Assembly (NCBI GenBank): GCA_028023455.1
Contig: JAQFVV010006306.1
Location: forward strand, 2,199,001 to 2,263,000
Origin: Epiperipatus broadwayi
Lineage: Eukaryota; Onychophora; Udeonychophora; Euonychophora; Peripatidae
DNA length: 64,000 bases
Direction: 5' to 3'
Shown: positions 47,886-58,709 of the stretch, in pieces
How positions within the stretch are numbered: the stretch's first letter is position 1
Layout of the letters: the number at the start of each line of letters is the position of its first letter
Program-made: the position numbers and the translations under genes
Notes under the pieces: model-generated
Database searches by the model: none
Seen by the model: the letters and a program-made list of their open reading frames with translations, nothing else
Told to the model about the DNA's origin: nothing

Positions 47886-48268
47886 TATTGTATAAATAGG
47901 CACTATATAGGGATTTTAAGCATAAACCTTCCTGCATCCATTGATTATTCTGGCTTGCACTGGTGGCACTACTGCATGGTGATCATGTGATGTTTGGCTA
48001 AAATATTTAATTAAGAAGTCTGCCTAATTACAATAAATAATAGTAATATTAAATTGTGCTATCACACTTCCAATGTAAAGCTGTAACAACAAATAGAAAA
48101 CTAAATTAAATGGCTGAGCGCTTTCAAGAAGATGTACTTCTCATATTCATAGCCAGTTATGATTCTTTCTTTGAAATCATTATATAAATAAATACCATAT
48201 GCAAAGAAATCTTATATAAATAAATACCATATGCAAATTCTATGCAAATGAATCACTAAGACCATCTT

Positions 48269-48485
48269 TTAGATATAGCAAAACACATGTCCTGACATTT
48301 TTTGATATTGTGCAAAAATTGAAGTGCATTCTGGATCCGTATGTGCCTTATTGTATCTATACTTGTGTTGTGATATCCTAGTAGCTATGGTGGCTCTTGT
48401 TTCACCATAGTATGATGCTTTGCATCCATTATGAGGGCATGCCACTCTGTACACAGCCTGTGGGGTCTGATCTGAAGCACAACAT
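48269..48485 (-). pseudogene. PLE GIY-YIG endonuclease fragment (minus arm)
   Basis: Open minus-strand frame reading AVYRVACPHNGCKASYYGET, then RATIATRISQHKYR, then a short tail. This is the start of a PLE-type GIY-YIG domain: two cysteines spaced C-x(4)-C, Y-Y-G (the YIG strand), the T/R-x-R-x-x-x-H helix. The frame then reads QKMSGH, where the plus arm continues, and ends soon after at the 115 bp deletion. Upstream reverse transcriptase is missing. Confidence 0.7.
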
Positions 48486-48489
48486 CAAA

Positions 48490-48652
48490 AAAAATGTCAG
48501 GACATGGGTTTGAACCCGCATCTGCAAAAGTAGTTTGTACTGAGAGGCATGACATTAAGCGAAAGGTAAAAGAAGCTTACTTTATAGCAGAGGACTCCGT
48601 CGCCATTAATTGTAAGGATGCATGTTTTGCTGTATATAAAAGATGGTCTTAG
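48490..48652 (+). pseudogene. PLE GIY-YIG endonuclease fragment (plus arm, C-terminal part)
   Basis: Plus-strand frame starting KKMSGHGFEPASAK (overlapping QKMSGH of the minus arm), then ERHDIKRKVKEAYFIAED and SVAINCKD, then stop. The R-x-x-KEA-x-x-I and terminal I-N pattern is the end of the PLE GIY-YIG domain. Together the two arms cover most of the domain, but no single strand does. Confidence 0.65.
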
Positions 48653-48849
48653 TGACTCATTTGCATAGAATTTGCATATGGTATTTATTTACATAATGAT
48701 TTCAAAGAAAGAATCATAACTGGCTATGAATATGAGAAGTACATCTTCTTGTAAGCGCCCAGCCATTTAATTTAATTTTCTATTTGTTATTACAGCTTTA
48801 CGTTGGAAGTGTGATAGCATGATTTAATATTATCATATTGAAGACAAAC

Positions 48850-49780
48850 GTAAAGTATAAATCTACAGGTTATTACTTAATAAATAATAGGTAACTACTT
48901 CCCACCATTTTCAATCTTTTATAGTGCCAATCTGCAATTTAACTGATTGCTCATGCTTACATATATTACTCTAAAACCAATATAAATATGATTTGGCTTT
49001 GGTACTGCAAAAATAATTTTAAAAAATGCATTTAGTGATTTTACAATCTCATATTCCATCTGAGTAAGGGGAGTTAAAATTTTAGTAATCATATGAATAG
49101 TATTTCTCTAAAATGATTCATCCATTTTGGTTTTTAAGATGCTTAAAGTAACTATCATTACTGTGACAATGAAGTCTACCCATCGTCCTCATCTTTCTTC
49201 ATCAACAATTTTTCAAAGCATAAAATATTTTGATAAATATGATCATCTCATAATATGACAAAAATACGATAAATTTCAACCTGGCCATTTAAACTTCAAG
49301 CAAAAATTCCCCTTTAAATTGATCACCACTTATTTTCTTGGACGTTCACAGAATTCTCAAGTATTTGGTAGTACAACAGTTCAAAATCTTCAATATTTTA
49401 CCTATCTTGTCTTTAGTATCCAACTTTAAAATCTTTAATGAGTCATAGAATATTTTTTATTAGAGTCAATTTTGGTCATATTTCTAAAATATGACTGAAT
49501 TTTTGCTTGCTTGCCTGTCCATCCACCTATCCATCCATTCACTTATCCACCTATCTAAGTATATATCAAAGATTGAGAAATTGCTATTAAATATATAAAA
49601 TCTGTTGTTGTTGCAAGAAAGTAAAGATAAAAAAAAAACGATGAAAAAATAGAATACTGCCTCCATCAAAAGGTTTGTATTTTTTTGCACATCTTGACAC
49701 ATACAGACAGACATGCTTCTAAAAGAATTACCATTATCAAACACAATAACAATGACAATATTATATAACAAGTATAACTG
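48850..49780. other. AT-rich region without recognisable genes
   Basis: Contains a short imperfect (ATCC)n-like tract near 49515-49550. The 100-codon minus frame at 49484-49786 is unrecognised and partly simple repeat. Confidence 0.4.
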
Positions 49781-49919
49781 AAACACAGGCTTGTTATATA
49801 CCTGTGGCTATATATATGTAATATAGGGTATATGAGCACAGACTTTCACACCCCCACCTCTCTCCACTCTATCTAATAACACTGATACACCTAAACACAT
49901 ATATGCTGAAAAGATAAAT

Positions 49920-49957
49920 AATCACCAATATACGTATTTCATGCTAAACCAGCAATC
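49920..49957 (-). ncRNA. Hammerhead ribozyme, family B, core intact
   Basis: Minus strand: ACCAA, CTGATGA, stem II TGCT-GGTTT-AGCA with a T·T apposition at its base, GAAA, stem III ATACGTAT, UA, then TTGGT and GATT. The outer AATC side of stem I is lost at the dimer junction. Confidence 0.7.
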
Positions 49958-50106
49958 ATCAGTTGGTCCATCATCAGATTTTCAATTGGATGGACGGTTG
50001 AAGAGTTGGAGTGTGGAGTGGATTGAAGCCTGTCCATTAAACTATGAGGATAGTCTTTCTTAATATATATCTGAGCACTTATACTATATATGTGTGTAAA
50101 GATGAT

Positions 50107-50161
50107 AGTCTGGACCAACTGATGATTGCTGGATTAGCATGAAATATTTATATTGGTGATT
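50107..50161 (+). ncRNA. Hammerhead ribozyme, family B, core intact
   Basis: AGTC outer helix, ACCAA at 50114-50118, CTGATGA at 50119-50125, stem II TGCT...AGCA, GAAA at 50141-50144, short stem III ATA/TAT, UA, TTGGT, GATT. All core nucleotides and both stem I helices are present. Confidence 0.72.
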
Positions 50162-50279
50162 ATTTATCTTTTCAGCATATATGTGTTTAGGTGTATCAGT
50201 GTTATTAGATAGAGTGGAGAGAGGTGGGAGGTGTGAAAGTCTGTGCTCATATACCCTATATTATAACAAGTATCTAAGT

Positions 50280-50820
50280 GCAAAGTAGAACAGATTTATG
50301 GATGTTTTCACAGTTCCTTTAATCTAAATATAATAAATATTACATTTTTTTTTTTATAATGAATGCTTTTATTTAATGTTACTGTGGACTAAAAAGCCAG
50401 AAAATTGTTTATTTAACTGATTGGGATTTTTATATTTTATTTGAAATATAAATGTGTTTGGGGGGGGGGGGGTCCAGAAATTATTTCAAGTTAAATATAA
50501 AAATCCCATTTGCACAAACAATTATTTTCTACACAGTGATAGTAGATAAAAAACATTCATTCTAAATATTTTTATAGTTATTCTTTTTAAGTTTTTAACA
50601 TTCAGATCTTTTTCTCAATTATTCTAAACAAAAGCTGAATGTTTTAAAGTAAAATCAAATGCATTAAATAAAGATTGTTTACAATAAATTTTTGTTCAAT
50701 TGGAAAGCATTTTTTAAAAAAATAAACTTTTAGAATGAAACGAAAAAATGTCATACACTTTTTAAAAAAGTGAACTTTTCAATCAAAGATTTATTTTCAT
50801 TTAAATTTTAAATGATGGCT
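50280..50820. other. AT-rich stretch with a G homopolymer
   Basis: A run of about 14 G lies near 50459-50472. No gene. Confidence 0.5.
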
Positions 50821-50835
50821 AAAATATCTTTTCAT

Positions 50836-51093
50836 TAAACAAGGAAAAACTCTCCATAAAGTAGTGCCATCTTGTGCCAACCAGATTAATCCATGGATGC
50901 CAGAAGGCTTGTGCATAAAATCCCTATCTAGTGCCTCCTCATGCACTAGATAGGGATTTTATGCACAAGCCTTCTGGCATCCATTGATTACTCTGGTTGG
51001 CACAAGATGGCACTACTGTATGGAGAGTTTTGTCTTGTTTAATAACAATTATGTACTAGTATGAGATAGTGATCATGTGATGTTTAGTGGTTT
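50836..51093. mobile_element. Family A element A10, near-perfect hairpin without ribozyme
   Basis: 13 bp duplication with one mismatch (AATATCTTTTCAT at 50823-50835, AATATCTTTTTAT at 51094-51106). Both arms are the outer tail of family A. They meet at GTGCCTCCTCATGCACTAG, upstream of where the hammerhead would be, so the ribozyme is absent from both arms. It is the most nearly perfect hairpin of the family. Confidence 0.85.
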
Positions 51094-51164
51094 AATATCT
51101 TTTTATGAAACCTTTTTAAAAATATTTATATACCTCCTCTGGTACATATTAAAAATTTATCAAA

Positions 51165-51650
51165 CTGATATTGAGCATTTGGAACTTTATATCAAAATAT
51201 TTGAAATTTTCCTCATTAACCTTTCTAGAATAAAGAAACCAATCAACCTATTTAAAATATCAATGATTTATAACAAACATGTAAAATTTAAATGAATTCT
51301 ATTGGATATAAATATATTAAACCTCAATTTTAAAATTTTACTCAAATAAACAAACCAATTAACCAATCAACCAACAAACATAGATTCTAACTTAAATAAA
51401 AGCATTTAACATTGACACATTTGAAACTTTATATCAAAATATTTGAAATTTTACTCATTAATCTTTCTAGAATAAAGAAACCAGTCAACCTATCTAAAAT
51501 GTCTGTGATTTATAACAAACATAAAATTTGAATGAATTCTATTGGATATAAATATATTAAACTTCAATTTTAAAATTTTACCCAAATAAACAAACCTATT
51601 AACTAACCAACAAACAAACACAGATTCTAACTTAAATAAAAGTGTTTAAT
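51165..51650 (+). repeat. Tandem duplication, two ~241 bp AT-rich units
   Basis: TTTATATCAAAATATTTGAA through GATTCTAACTTAAATAAAAG is repeated back to back with a few percent difference. No function seen. The 72-codon frame at 51077-51295 is part of it. Confidence 0.8.
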
Positions 51651-51654
51651 ATAA

Positions 51655-52165
51655 ACAATGAATAGTTATAAACTATTTACTAACATTAATCTTTCAAAAA
51701 CAATTTCAAAGATATGGCATGAAAACAAAACTACATTAGTCTCAAAACAATAAGCTTAAACATGATCCAAAATATTATCACTTAACATCATTACAACAAT
51801 CATTAGTATAAGTTATGAATATGGGAACCTGAAACTCCTGAAAGCGCTAAGCAATTATAAACTTTTAATATACCTTCACAGATGTGCATTTCAAGTGCAA
51901 TATAGATTAACATCATTAATATAAGTCCTACAAGTTTTTTTTAAAAAATAATCTTATCAATAATTATGCCAATAGTTAATAACTATCTATCTTTTGATTA
52001 AGTTGGATTCAGGCTAAAAGGAAGTTGTTACAAAGTTATCTTTAATTACTTAGAGTGAAAAAGGCTTTCAAAAAGAACTAAAAATTGGTATTATCATTAT
52101 TAATTTAATGATTGCTTATGGTTCTATTTGGAATTTTTTTTAACAAAACTTCTATCTAAAGAAGC
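51655..52165. other. AT-rich stretch, no gene seen
   Basis: A segment near 51830-51860 (ATGAATATGGG ... TGAAAGCGCTAAGCA) resembles part of the PLE arm at 48.7 kb and may be a small PLE fragment. Confidence 0.35.
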
Positions 52166-52183
52166 AAGAGACTTTGAAATAAC

Positions 52184-52412
52184 ATCACATGATCATCATT
52201 TCTTATGCTTGCTCATAACTGTTATTAAAACAGGCGAAACTCTCCATACAGAAGTGCTACTCACTGATAAAAGCCACACACTAAAAACTAGTCTGGGGAT
52301 ATTGGATGAGTAGGCACTAGATAGGGATTTTATACACAAGCCTTCTGTCATCCATTGATTACTCTGGCTTGCACTGAGTGGCGCTACTGTATGGAGAGTT
52401 ATGCTTGTTTTA
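52184..52412 (+). mobile_element. Family A ribozyme element A11
   Basis: Perfect 15 bp duplication AGACTTTGAAATAAC at 52169-52183 and 52413-52427. Starts ATCACATGATCATC and ends TTATGCTTGTTTTA, defining the element's two ends. The hammerhead-like remnant at 52258-52299 is mutated (CTGATAA, TAAA). The left arm is shortened. Confidence 0.9.
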
Positions 52413-52429
52413 AGACTTTGAAATAACAA

Positions 52430-53080
52430 TATATATGTAAAAAAAAAACTAATAAAGCATAAATAACTTTATTTTCTGATTGGAATTTCTACAGACGAGT
52501 TGTTAACTGAGTTCTCATTAGTTAGTTTTTTTTAATCTATATATTGTTATTTCAAAATCTGTTGCTTCTTTAGTTAAACATTTTGTTGAAAATTTGATAA
52601 TTGTGATATTAATTCATAATAATTAATACGTAAGTGATTTTTTTCTCCGCTCCCCCTCTTATTTTATTGACCGCATTTTAAATTCCATTTTTAAAATTCA
52701 TATTAGAATCAAATTTGAATTTAAATTTTCAGAATTTCAGAAATAAAATATGCTTTCAACAAGTGCATAAATTAACGTATTACAATTATATAATATACAC
52801 AATTTTTAAGAATTAAATTTTGTAAGGATCTGTCCATGATTTTTTGTTTTTAAAATAGTTAAACAAAAATATGATTTTTTTATATGGTAAATGTTATTAA
52901 TATTACAATTTAGGGAAAATGGTTTCCCTTTCAACCTGGCAACAAATTCATTAGATTGCTTAGTCAATGGTCCTGGGGTGGGCAACGTCTGGCCCATGGG
53001 TCACCTCTGAATTCGGTAATCCAGCCCACAATGTTTTAACCATGGTATAATGAAACAGTCTTTAAAATTATATATACTTT
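52430..53080. other. AT-rich stretch, no gene seen
   Basis: A GC-richer patch at 52960-53035 (CCTGGGGTGGGCAACGTCTGG) is unrecognised; it could be the decayed edge of the neighbouring hAT copy. Confidence 0.35.
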
Positions 53081-53084
53081 TTTT

Positions 53085-53185
53085 TTTCCTCATGTGTCAT
53101 AGCATCGGCCGGGAAGCAAACCCACTAACCCGGGACAATTGCTTGTAAGGCAGCTGTGTTGACCTCTCAACCACCAATGCTTGTA
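53085..53185 (-). repeat. Short tRNA-derived retroposon, copy 2
   Basis: Minus strand: TTGGTGGTTGAGAGGTCAAC, anticodon-arm-like CTGCCTTACAAGC, B box GGTTTGCTTCCC, then GGCCGATGCTATGACACAT and an A-rich tail. Same family as 40976-41078. Confidence 0.7.
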
Positions 53186-54576
53186 CTTGTATTAAAATTT
53201 TACATTAACTGCAATTTGATTGTTATTTTTATGGTGCCATTTATTTAATAAAATATTCATACATTGTTTCGCATTTGCTCGACTTTGTAACAACTTCATC
53301 ACTACCGAGACATTGTGCATGTATGTCTATCATTCAACACTGCTTTTTCTAGTTGTAATAATGAATGTGAAACATATTGTAAATATTGCAAAATAGTTGG
53401 AAAAATGTAAATAAAATGCAGTAATTTTATTTCATATTTCTTTATATTTATTATTTATGGACAGCTCATACTAAGAGTAAGCAAAGCACTTCAGTGTATA
53501 GTTGTTTGTTAGCTGCAGTGGAATTAGTTTGTCCTGAATATAAAAAATAATTTTGAGATCACATAAAACCATTACAAGGTGAATTGAAAAACTGTCCACC
53601 GATGTAAAAAAGTCATTAAAGCAAAAAATTAATGATTTTGATTGGTATTCATTAGCATTCGATGAGAGTACTGATATATCAGATATTGCTCAACTAATTT
53701 TCATTAGAGAAATTGACAAAAATTTCATTGTAACAGAACTGTTATTTCTTGCACAACTTGAAACAATGATGGCAGGTGACAACATATTTAATAAACTCAA
53801 GGATGTTTTGCAAAATTACAACCTTAATTCTCACAATTTAACTAGATTATCTACCAATGGGGCCAAATCTATGGTTGGACAATTTTAGCATTTTTAAAAA
53901 AATGACATGGGTGAAAATGAGTTTAGTAATAAATATATCTTTCACTGCTTTATTCACCACAAAAACTTGTATTACAAAATTGTGAATAGGAAAAATATGA
54001 TAAAAGTTATTGTTAAATGCATAAATAAAATTAAATACAAATCAGCTCTTGGTTACTGAGAATTCAAAGAACATTTTAAGGACATTGATGGTGCATATGC
54101 AGATTTAGCATATTATTGTGAAGTCCGATGGCTTCCCAAAGGGATTATGCTAAAAGGGTTTTTGGAATTAGTAAACAAGGTGAAACGATTGATGGAAGCC
54201 AAAAGAAAATCCATTCCTGAACACTATAATGAAGAATGGATAAGCGATTTATCCTTTTTAGTTGCTATAATTAGCATCTTAATGAACTGAATAAGAAATT
54301 GAAAAAAAAATCAAATAGTTACAGACGTATTTGGCATACAATGCACCTTTCAAAATAAACTAAAGATATTTCAAGTCAATTAAATAACAACAATTTTTAT
54401 AAATTTTGCAGCATTTAAAGAAAATTTTAAAGATAATTTTGATAAACAAAAATATATTGACATTTTAATTATGCTCGAAAATGAATTCAATGAAAGGTTC
54501 ACTGATTTTGTGTAAAATTAAATTTATTTTGAAATACTTTCTTCTCCATTCATGTTAAGTTACATAAATAAAATTC

Positions 54577-54826
54577 ACATGATCACCATTTCTTATGCTT
54601 GCTCATAACTGTTGGCTGCTGGAGGGTTGCATTAGATCCTAAGACCTAGGTGCAGTGCTCTCAGATCCAAAGCTCCTCCTGACGAAAGCCTCAAGTTAGA
54701 AACCAGTCTGGGGATATTGGATGAGTAGGCACTAGATAGGGATTTTATGCACAAGCCTTCTGGCATCCATTGATTACTCTGGCTTGCACTGAGTGGTACT
54801 ATTGTATAAAGAGTTTTGCCTGTTTA
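54577..54826 (+). mobile_element. Family A ribozyme element A12, inserted in the hAT pseudogene
   Basis: Perfect 13 bp duplication ATAAATAAAATTC at 54564-54576 and 54827-54839. Deleting one copy rejoins the hAT reading (…SYINKI then PENFLTEIL…), which confirms the element borders independently of the repeat alignment. Confidence 0.9.
54674..54714 (+). ncRNA. Hammerhead ribozyme, family A, core intact, one stem base deleted
   Basis: CTGACGA at 54679-54685, stem II AGC-CTCAA-GTT, GAAA at 54699-54702, stem III AC-CA-GT, GTC, TGGGGA. The A that normally precedes the core (position 2.1) is deleted, so the base of stem I is disturbed. Confidence 0.5.
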
Positions 54827-54960
54827 ATAAATAAAATTCCTGAAAATTTCCTAACTGAAATTCTGGAATTTAAAAGAAAAGCTAAATTTAAAAATGAAGT
54901 TCCTAGAATATTCAAGTAGTAATTTTTAGAAAAATTTAAATATTCAGGAATTTCCTAATT

Positions 54961-55495
54961 TAATTAATAACAACCCCCCCCCCCTTTATTTGGAAGCATA
55001 TATAAATGTAAGCATTTTCTTTCCAAAATGTCATTTACGAAATCCAAAACAAGATCTCAAATTAGTGACAAAAATTTGAAACATACTTTACGAATCACTA
55101 CAATTAATATCTCACCGGATATTAATGCGCCAACAAAAAATAAACAATAGCAACCTCCGCATTAACAAAATAATTTGGCCTTGAATTAATGTTTATAAAA
55201 TTAAAAATATATTATTGTGTAAAAATTATTATTATTTAAGTATTAAAAATATAATTTTGTAATACATGTTTTGTGATTATTTTAAAATAAAATTGTATTT
55301 ATTATACAAATATTATAATGTATACAAATGTTTCCTCTTTTAACTTGAACATAGAAAATTGCGGCTTGCGCTTACACCAGAAAAGTTTGGATGTGGCTAA
55401 AAGTTGCCCCCACAGCTATGGACAATGGCCCTAAATCGTAAAAACTTCCTAAAATTTTTTTGTTGAATGAATGAACTCAAGTGCTAATCTTTAAA
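54961..55495. other. AT-rich stretch, no gene seen
   Basis: A run of about 12 C lies near 54973-54984. No gene. Confidence 0.45.
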
Positions 55496-55499
55496 TTTT

Positions 55500-55593
55500 T
55501 TTTTTTTTAATATGTCAAAGCATCGTCGGGAAGCGAAGCCGGAACAACTGCTTGGAAGGCAGCTATGCTAACCACTAGGCCACCAACACTTGA
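55500..55593 (-). repeat. Short tRNA-derived retroposon, copy 3
   Basis: Minus strand: TTGGTGGCCTAGTGGTTAGC (good A box), anticodon-arm-like CTGCCTTCCAAGCAG, a degenerate B box GGCTTCGCTTCCC, GACGATGCTTTGACATA, A-rich tail. 16 bp duplication with one mismatch: CTAATCTTTAAATTTT at 55484-55499 and CTAATCTTTAGATTTT at 55594-55609. Confidence 0.8.
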
Positions 55594-55614
55594 CTAATCT
55601 TTAGATTTTATTAC

Positions 55615-56050
55615 AGTGCCATGAGGAAATTTTTGATTTGAAATTTAGTGTATTGTTGTTGGTCTTTAAATTTGAATTTTAAACTACTTCTAAAGTGGTT
55701 TTAAGAATTCTAAGTCTTGAAGATATTTTCATTCTTTTTAACAAAAACAAATTTCTCTGTTTTAAACACTAACCAAAGACCAAATTAATGTTATTAATAA
55801 TTATAAAGTAAAACACCATAACTTTAAAGTAAATATATTACATTTTTTAGTATGTAAATACTGTATCTGCATAAATTATTTATTCAAATTTAAAATAAAA
55901 TCCCTCACTATAAAAATAAAAAAGATCAAGGCTTCTGCAAAAATAATATTATATTTAAATTAAAAGCTTTTTAATTTTGTATTATTAACATTACTGAAAG
56001 ATATATATATATTGTTAATATATTTAATGTTTTATGGTTATATGTTGTAA
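55615..56050. other. AT-rich stretch, no gene seen
   Basis: No supported feature. Confidence 0.4.
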
Positions 56051-56054
56051 ATGA

Positions 56055-56930
56055 AGTAGTTTTTGGGCTAAACCGTGTGTTATTTTTGCTTACTTCCCAA
56101 TGTTTCGATGAAATAGCATCCGCCATTGTCAAGGTTAATTTTTCAAAGAAAAACTTTTAGATCTTAAATAGAATGAGATTGAATATGAAGTAAAGACATT
56201 GATATTAGAAAAAAAGGGAATAAAATTGATAATTCAACTAGTTATAGAGTGGTTTTACTTTATATTATTAAAGGAATCACTCACTGATAAAATCAGTAGA
56301 AGACTATCTAATTTTAACATATTTTTCCACTAGCAAAAAATTGGTGATTTCTTTCAATAAACCTAAAGACAGAGTAATTTCGGTTATAATATTCCATGTT
56401 TGCAGTGCTTGAATGCTATGTACGTCAGTCTAATAAATTAAAAATGCCTTTAATCAGAACTTAAATACATCAACTTTTACTTCACATTTTTTAGAAATTG
56501 GTCACAAACCTGATTTTGATAATGCTAAAATACTTGCTATAATTTGAAAAAGCATGATTTGAGAACCATGAAGGAGTTGTTTGAAATATTAAAAAAACCA
56601 ACTGGTTTAAATAGAGCTGATGAAGCACAATGTATTCCAGCCTTATGGAGACCACTTATTTTATCTTTTTCTTCTAATATAAACTTGAAATCAATTAATA
56701 GTGAAATTAAAGAAAATAAACATTTTGTTAATCCACATATTCTGAATGCTCAACTATTTCACACTCAATCTCATTCTTCACCTCACACTCAACCTCATTA
56801 CTATTTGAGAACTAACAGTTTTTTTTTGAAAAGTTAACCTTGACAGTGGCGGATACTATTCCATCAAAATGTTGGGAAGTAAGCAAAAATAACATATTGT
56901 TTAACCCAAAAACTACTTTATTATATTTGT
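56055..56930 (+). mobile_element. Penelope-like element remnant with inverted terminal arms
   Basis: About 100 bp inverted repeats close the element: GAAGTAGTTTTTGGGCTAAA ... GCCATTGTCAAGGTTAA at 56058-56150 against its complement at 56820-56925. Between them lies GIY-YIG coding sequence on the plus strand. This is the same arrangement as at 48.05-48.84 kb: inverted terminal repeats around a truncated 3' coding end, known for some PLEs. Confidence 0.65.
56386..56830 (+). pseudogene. PLE GIY-YIG endonuclease relic
   Basis: GYNIPCLQCLNAMYV gives the Cys pair and Y-V strand of the domain. After frameshifts come FLEIGHKPDFDNAKILAI (family GH-x-FD-x-x-x-A-K-I-L), then the 97-codon frame starting KKHDLRTMKELFEILKKP and GLNRADEAQCIPALWRPLI. 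This is the usual (K/R)EA-x-x-I ... LNRDEG ... W-x-P end of PLE proteins. Frameshifted, no reverse transcriptase. Confidence 0.7.
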
Positions 56931-56934
56931 ATTG

Positions 56935-57945
56935 TTTTTTAGATAAAATATCTGTATTTTTAATCCATTACAAATCTAGTACATTTGTAATAGAAGTTCC
57001 CCCAACACTGAATATTTTATTATTAAATTTTATTTTTGAGTGGGTAAAAGTCGTATATGTGTCCATTTATCTCTTATTTTTTGTTATGTTTGATAATGTT
57101 ATTTATGATATCTGTAGAGAGAAAAAAAGAAAGGGCACAATTTTGTCTATATTATGACCTGGATGATAGGAATTTTATTTAAGTATTAAAACAAAAAAAA
57201 TAAGAATAAATAGAAAGTAAAAACAAAATATTTACTCGGATGTTAGGAATTTTTTTATGTGTGTGATGCATACATATAAATAAAATAATTAAAGACCTTT
57301 TAATTTAGAAGATCAGATAAATTTGAAGGGAAATGGAATGTAGAATTTTTGATAATTTAGTATGCACTCTACACCATTTTAAACACTAGGGGACCTTCAA
57401 AACCACAATCACATGACTAGATAATAACCCAACATTAATTACACATATTTTGTCCAGTCTACACAAAAAATTTCAATTTTCATTAAAAAAAAACATCAGA
57501 AATTTCAGAGAAATGAACTAGAAATTGTTCCTGGTATTTTATTTCCAAAATTAATTTCTTAACTAACATAAAAACTAATTGCGGGGGCAATCAAATTTGT
57601 CATAGTGGGTTGTAATAAAAGAACTGTAAAACAGTAATAAAGATCATAGGTGACTTAATATTATAATTTATTAAACCACAACAACAACAAAACAAATTAC
57701 TAGAAACATTAAAATTAAAACACTACAGATATTATATAATTCTATAACAATTTTTGTGGTGTCACGACAAGTTATTTTTTTTAGGATTGTTTGAAATTTA
57801 TTATATAAATAGTATTGTAAAATTAAAGGGATTCATAAATAAGTGTAGAATTGTATGACTAAATAATATTAGATGTGGATAACTAAATAATATTGGAATT
57901 ACCTAACTAAATAATTTTAGATCTAATGTCATGTAGAAAATAACC
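56935..57945. other. AT-rich region, no gene recognised
   Basis: The 105-codon frame at 56840-57157 begins in the PLE arm and is hydrophobic by composition. I do not regard it as a gene. Confidence 0.4.
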
Positions 57946-57954
57946 ATATATGGT

Positions 57955-58310
57955 GTGAAGGTTTAAGTAAAATTTACCACCAAAATGCCTCACCTTATAA
58001 GATGAATTTGGGGATTAATCAAAACCCATAAGGATTAGTGAAGGGCTCAGTTAGAAGACCATATAAGAAGACGTATTTATGGAATGAGCGGTTTTGTTTG
58101 TACTCCAGAAGTCAGGTATATAAGTGTGATATAGAGGGAGAATCGGGGTAGTAAAAAATAAGACTACAGTGACCCTAATGGGAAGACCTATGGTACCTAA
58201 CTTTAAAGGAGTGCTTTATCAATGTATGTAACAGTTATGTATGTAATTGAATTTTGCTGGAAATTAAACTAATATTTTAACTCACGCAATCTGTCTAAAT
58301 CTCTCATTTG
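57955..58310 (+). repeat. Possible LTR-like segment
   Basis: GC-richer block starting TGTGAAGGTTTAAG. It has GTATATAAGTGTG (TATA-like), then GGAAATTAAACTAATATTTT in the position of a polyadenylation region. No partner repeat. Weak evidence. Confidence 0.25.
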
Positions 58311-58589
58311 TTTGACGCATATACTTCCATTTTTACTTCTTTTCTTTTACTATGTAATTCCATGACAAGCATTTATTCATAAAGAATGGAAAATTTATTT
58401 AGATTTTAAATAATTAATGGCTAAACATTTACTTGACCGTCTTCTTTTTCAACGTATGTAATTCTATCATAAGTGCTAATGATAAAAAAGAAAGAAAGTC
58501 AAGTTTCTAAAGAAATGTTTATCCATTTATTATTTAAAGTTTACATAAATTAATCTTTTCTTTGGAAGCGAATAAACACTTACCATAGA

Positions 58590-58700
58590 ATTATAGATAT
58601 CAACATGTGTGTGATCAGGTGGGTCAGCAATATGAGATGACATGGAGAGTTGAGGGTTGTGTGAAAGTCTGAATTCGAATCCCTTATATATTACAGTATA
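58590..58700 (+). repeat. Family B 3' fragment
   Basis: Only the tail block: ACATGTGTGTGATCAGGTG through GAAAGTCTGAATTCGAATCCC. No ribozyme. Confidence 0.6.
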
Positions 58701-58709
58701 TATGTGCAG

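Larger units (their letters stand above)
47200..47996. mobile_element. Family A ribozyme element A9 (multimer)
   Basis: Perfect 13 bp duplication GCTAAAATATTTA at 47187-47199 and 47997-48009. Three ribozyme segments lie inside: an intact minus copy (47308-47349), a minus copy cut in its core near 47745-47775, and an intact plus copy (47844-47885). A new terminal sequence starts near 47592, so two minus units lie head-to-tail before the inverted plus unit. One shared duplication shows the multimer inserted as a single event. Confidence 0.85.
48045..48840. mobile_element. Folded-back Penelope-like element remnant
   Basis: Inverted repeat with arms of about 200 bp or more: TGCTATCACACTTCC at the left and its complement near 48822-48836. 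Both arms share AAGAAGATGTACTTCTC-type and ATTTGCATAGAATTTGCA-type blocks. The arms continue into coding sequence of a PLE GIY-YIG domain, so this is a head-to-head join of two 5'-truncated 3' ends of the same element. The minus arm has lost about 115 bp between two CATG sites present in the plus arm. Confidence 0.7.
49785..50275. mobile_element. Family B inverted dimer, copies 7 and 8
   Basis: Head-to-head pair: minus copy about 49785-49966, plus copy 49967-50275. The ends match over more than 40 bp (TAATATAGGGTATATGAGCA mirrored near 50245-50265). Both arms carry core-intact hammerheads, the only dimer in the window where this is so. The tail contains GGTGTGAAAGTCTGTGCTC, a decayed form of the family's B-box-like tail. 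Confidence 0.8.
53500..54960 (+). pseudogene. hAT-type transposase pseudogene (GTF2IRD2/ZBED-like)
   Basis: Plus-strand frames match the hAT transposase core. ELVCPEYK comes first, then DFDWYSLAFDESTDISDIAQ (catalytic D/E region with the family's DESTD). FIREIDKNFIVTELLFLAQL follows, then LSTNGAKSMVGQF (TDGA-PSMVG block), KYIFHCFIHHKNLYYKI (CIIHQ-x-L), DIDGAYADLAYYCEVRWLP and MLKGFLELVNKVKRLMEAKR. Later come WISDLSFLVAI, NEFNERFTDFV and KIPENFLTEILEFKRKAK. Several stops and frameshifts. The C-terminal dimerisation motif is missing. A family A element splits it at 54577-54826. Confidence 0.85.

Noticed and set aside
48100-48160. Hammerhead in the PLE arm around TGAAAGCGCTCAGCCA (minus strand)
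   Set aside because: GAAA, AGCGCT, UC and a TGGCT/AGCCA helix are suggestive, but the 5' core reads ATATGAGA, not CTGANGA, in both arms.
56090-56155. Hammerhead in the PLE arm at 56.1 and 56.85 kb
   Set aside because: TCATCGAAAC is present with a hairpin, but there is no CTGANGA and no cleavage triplet.
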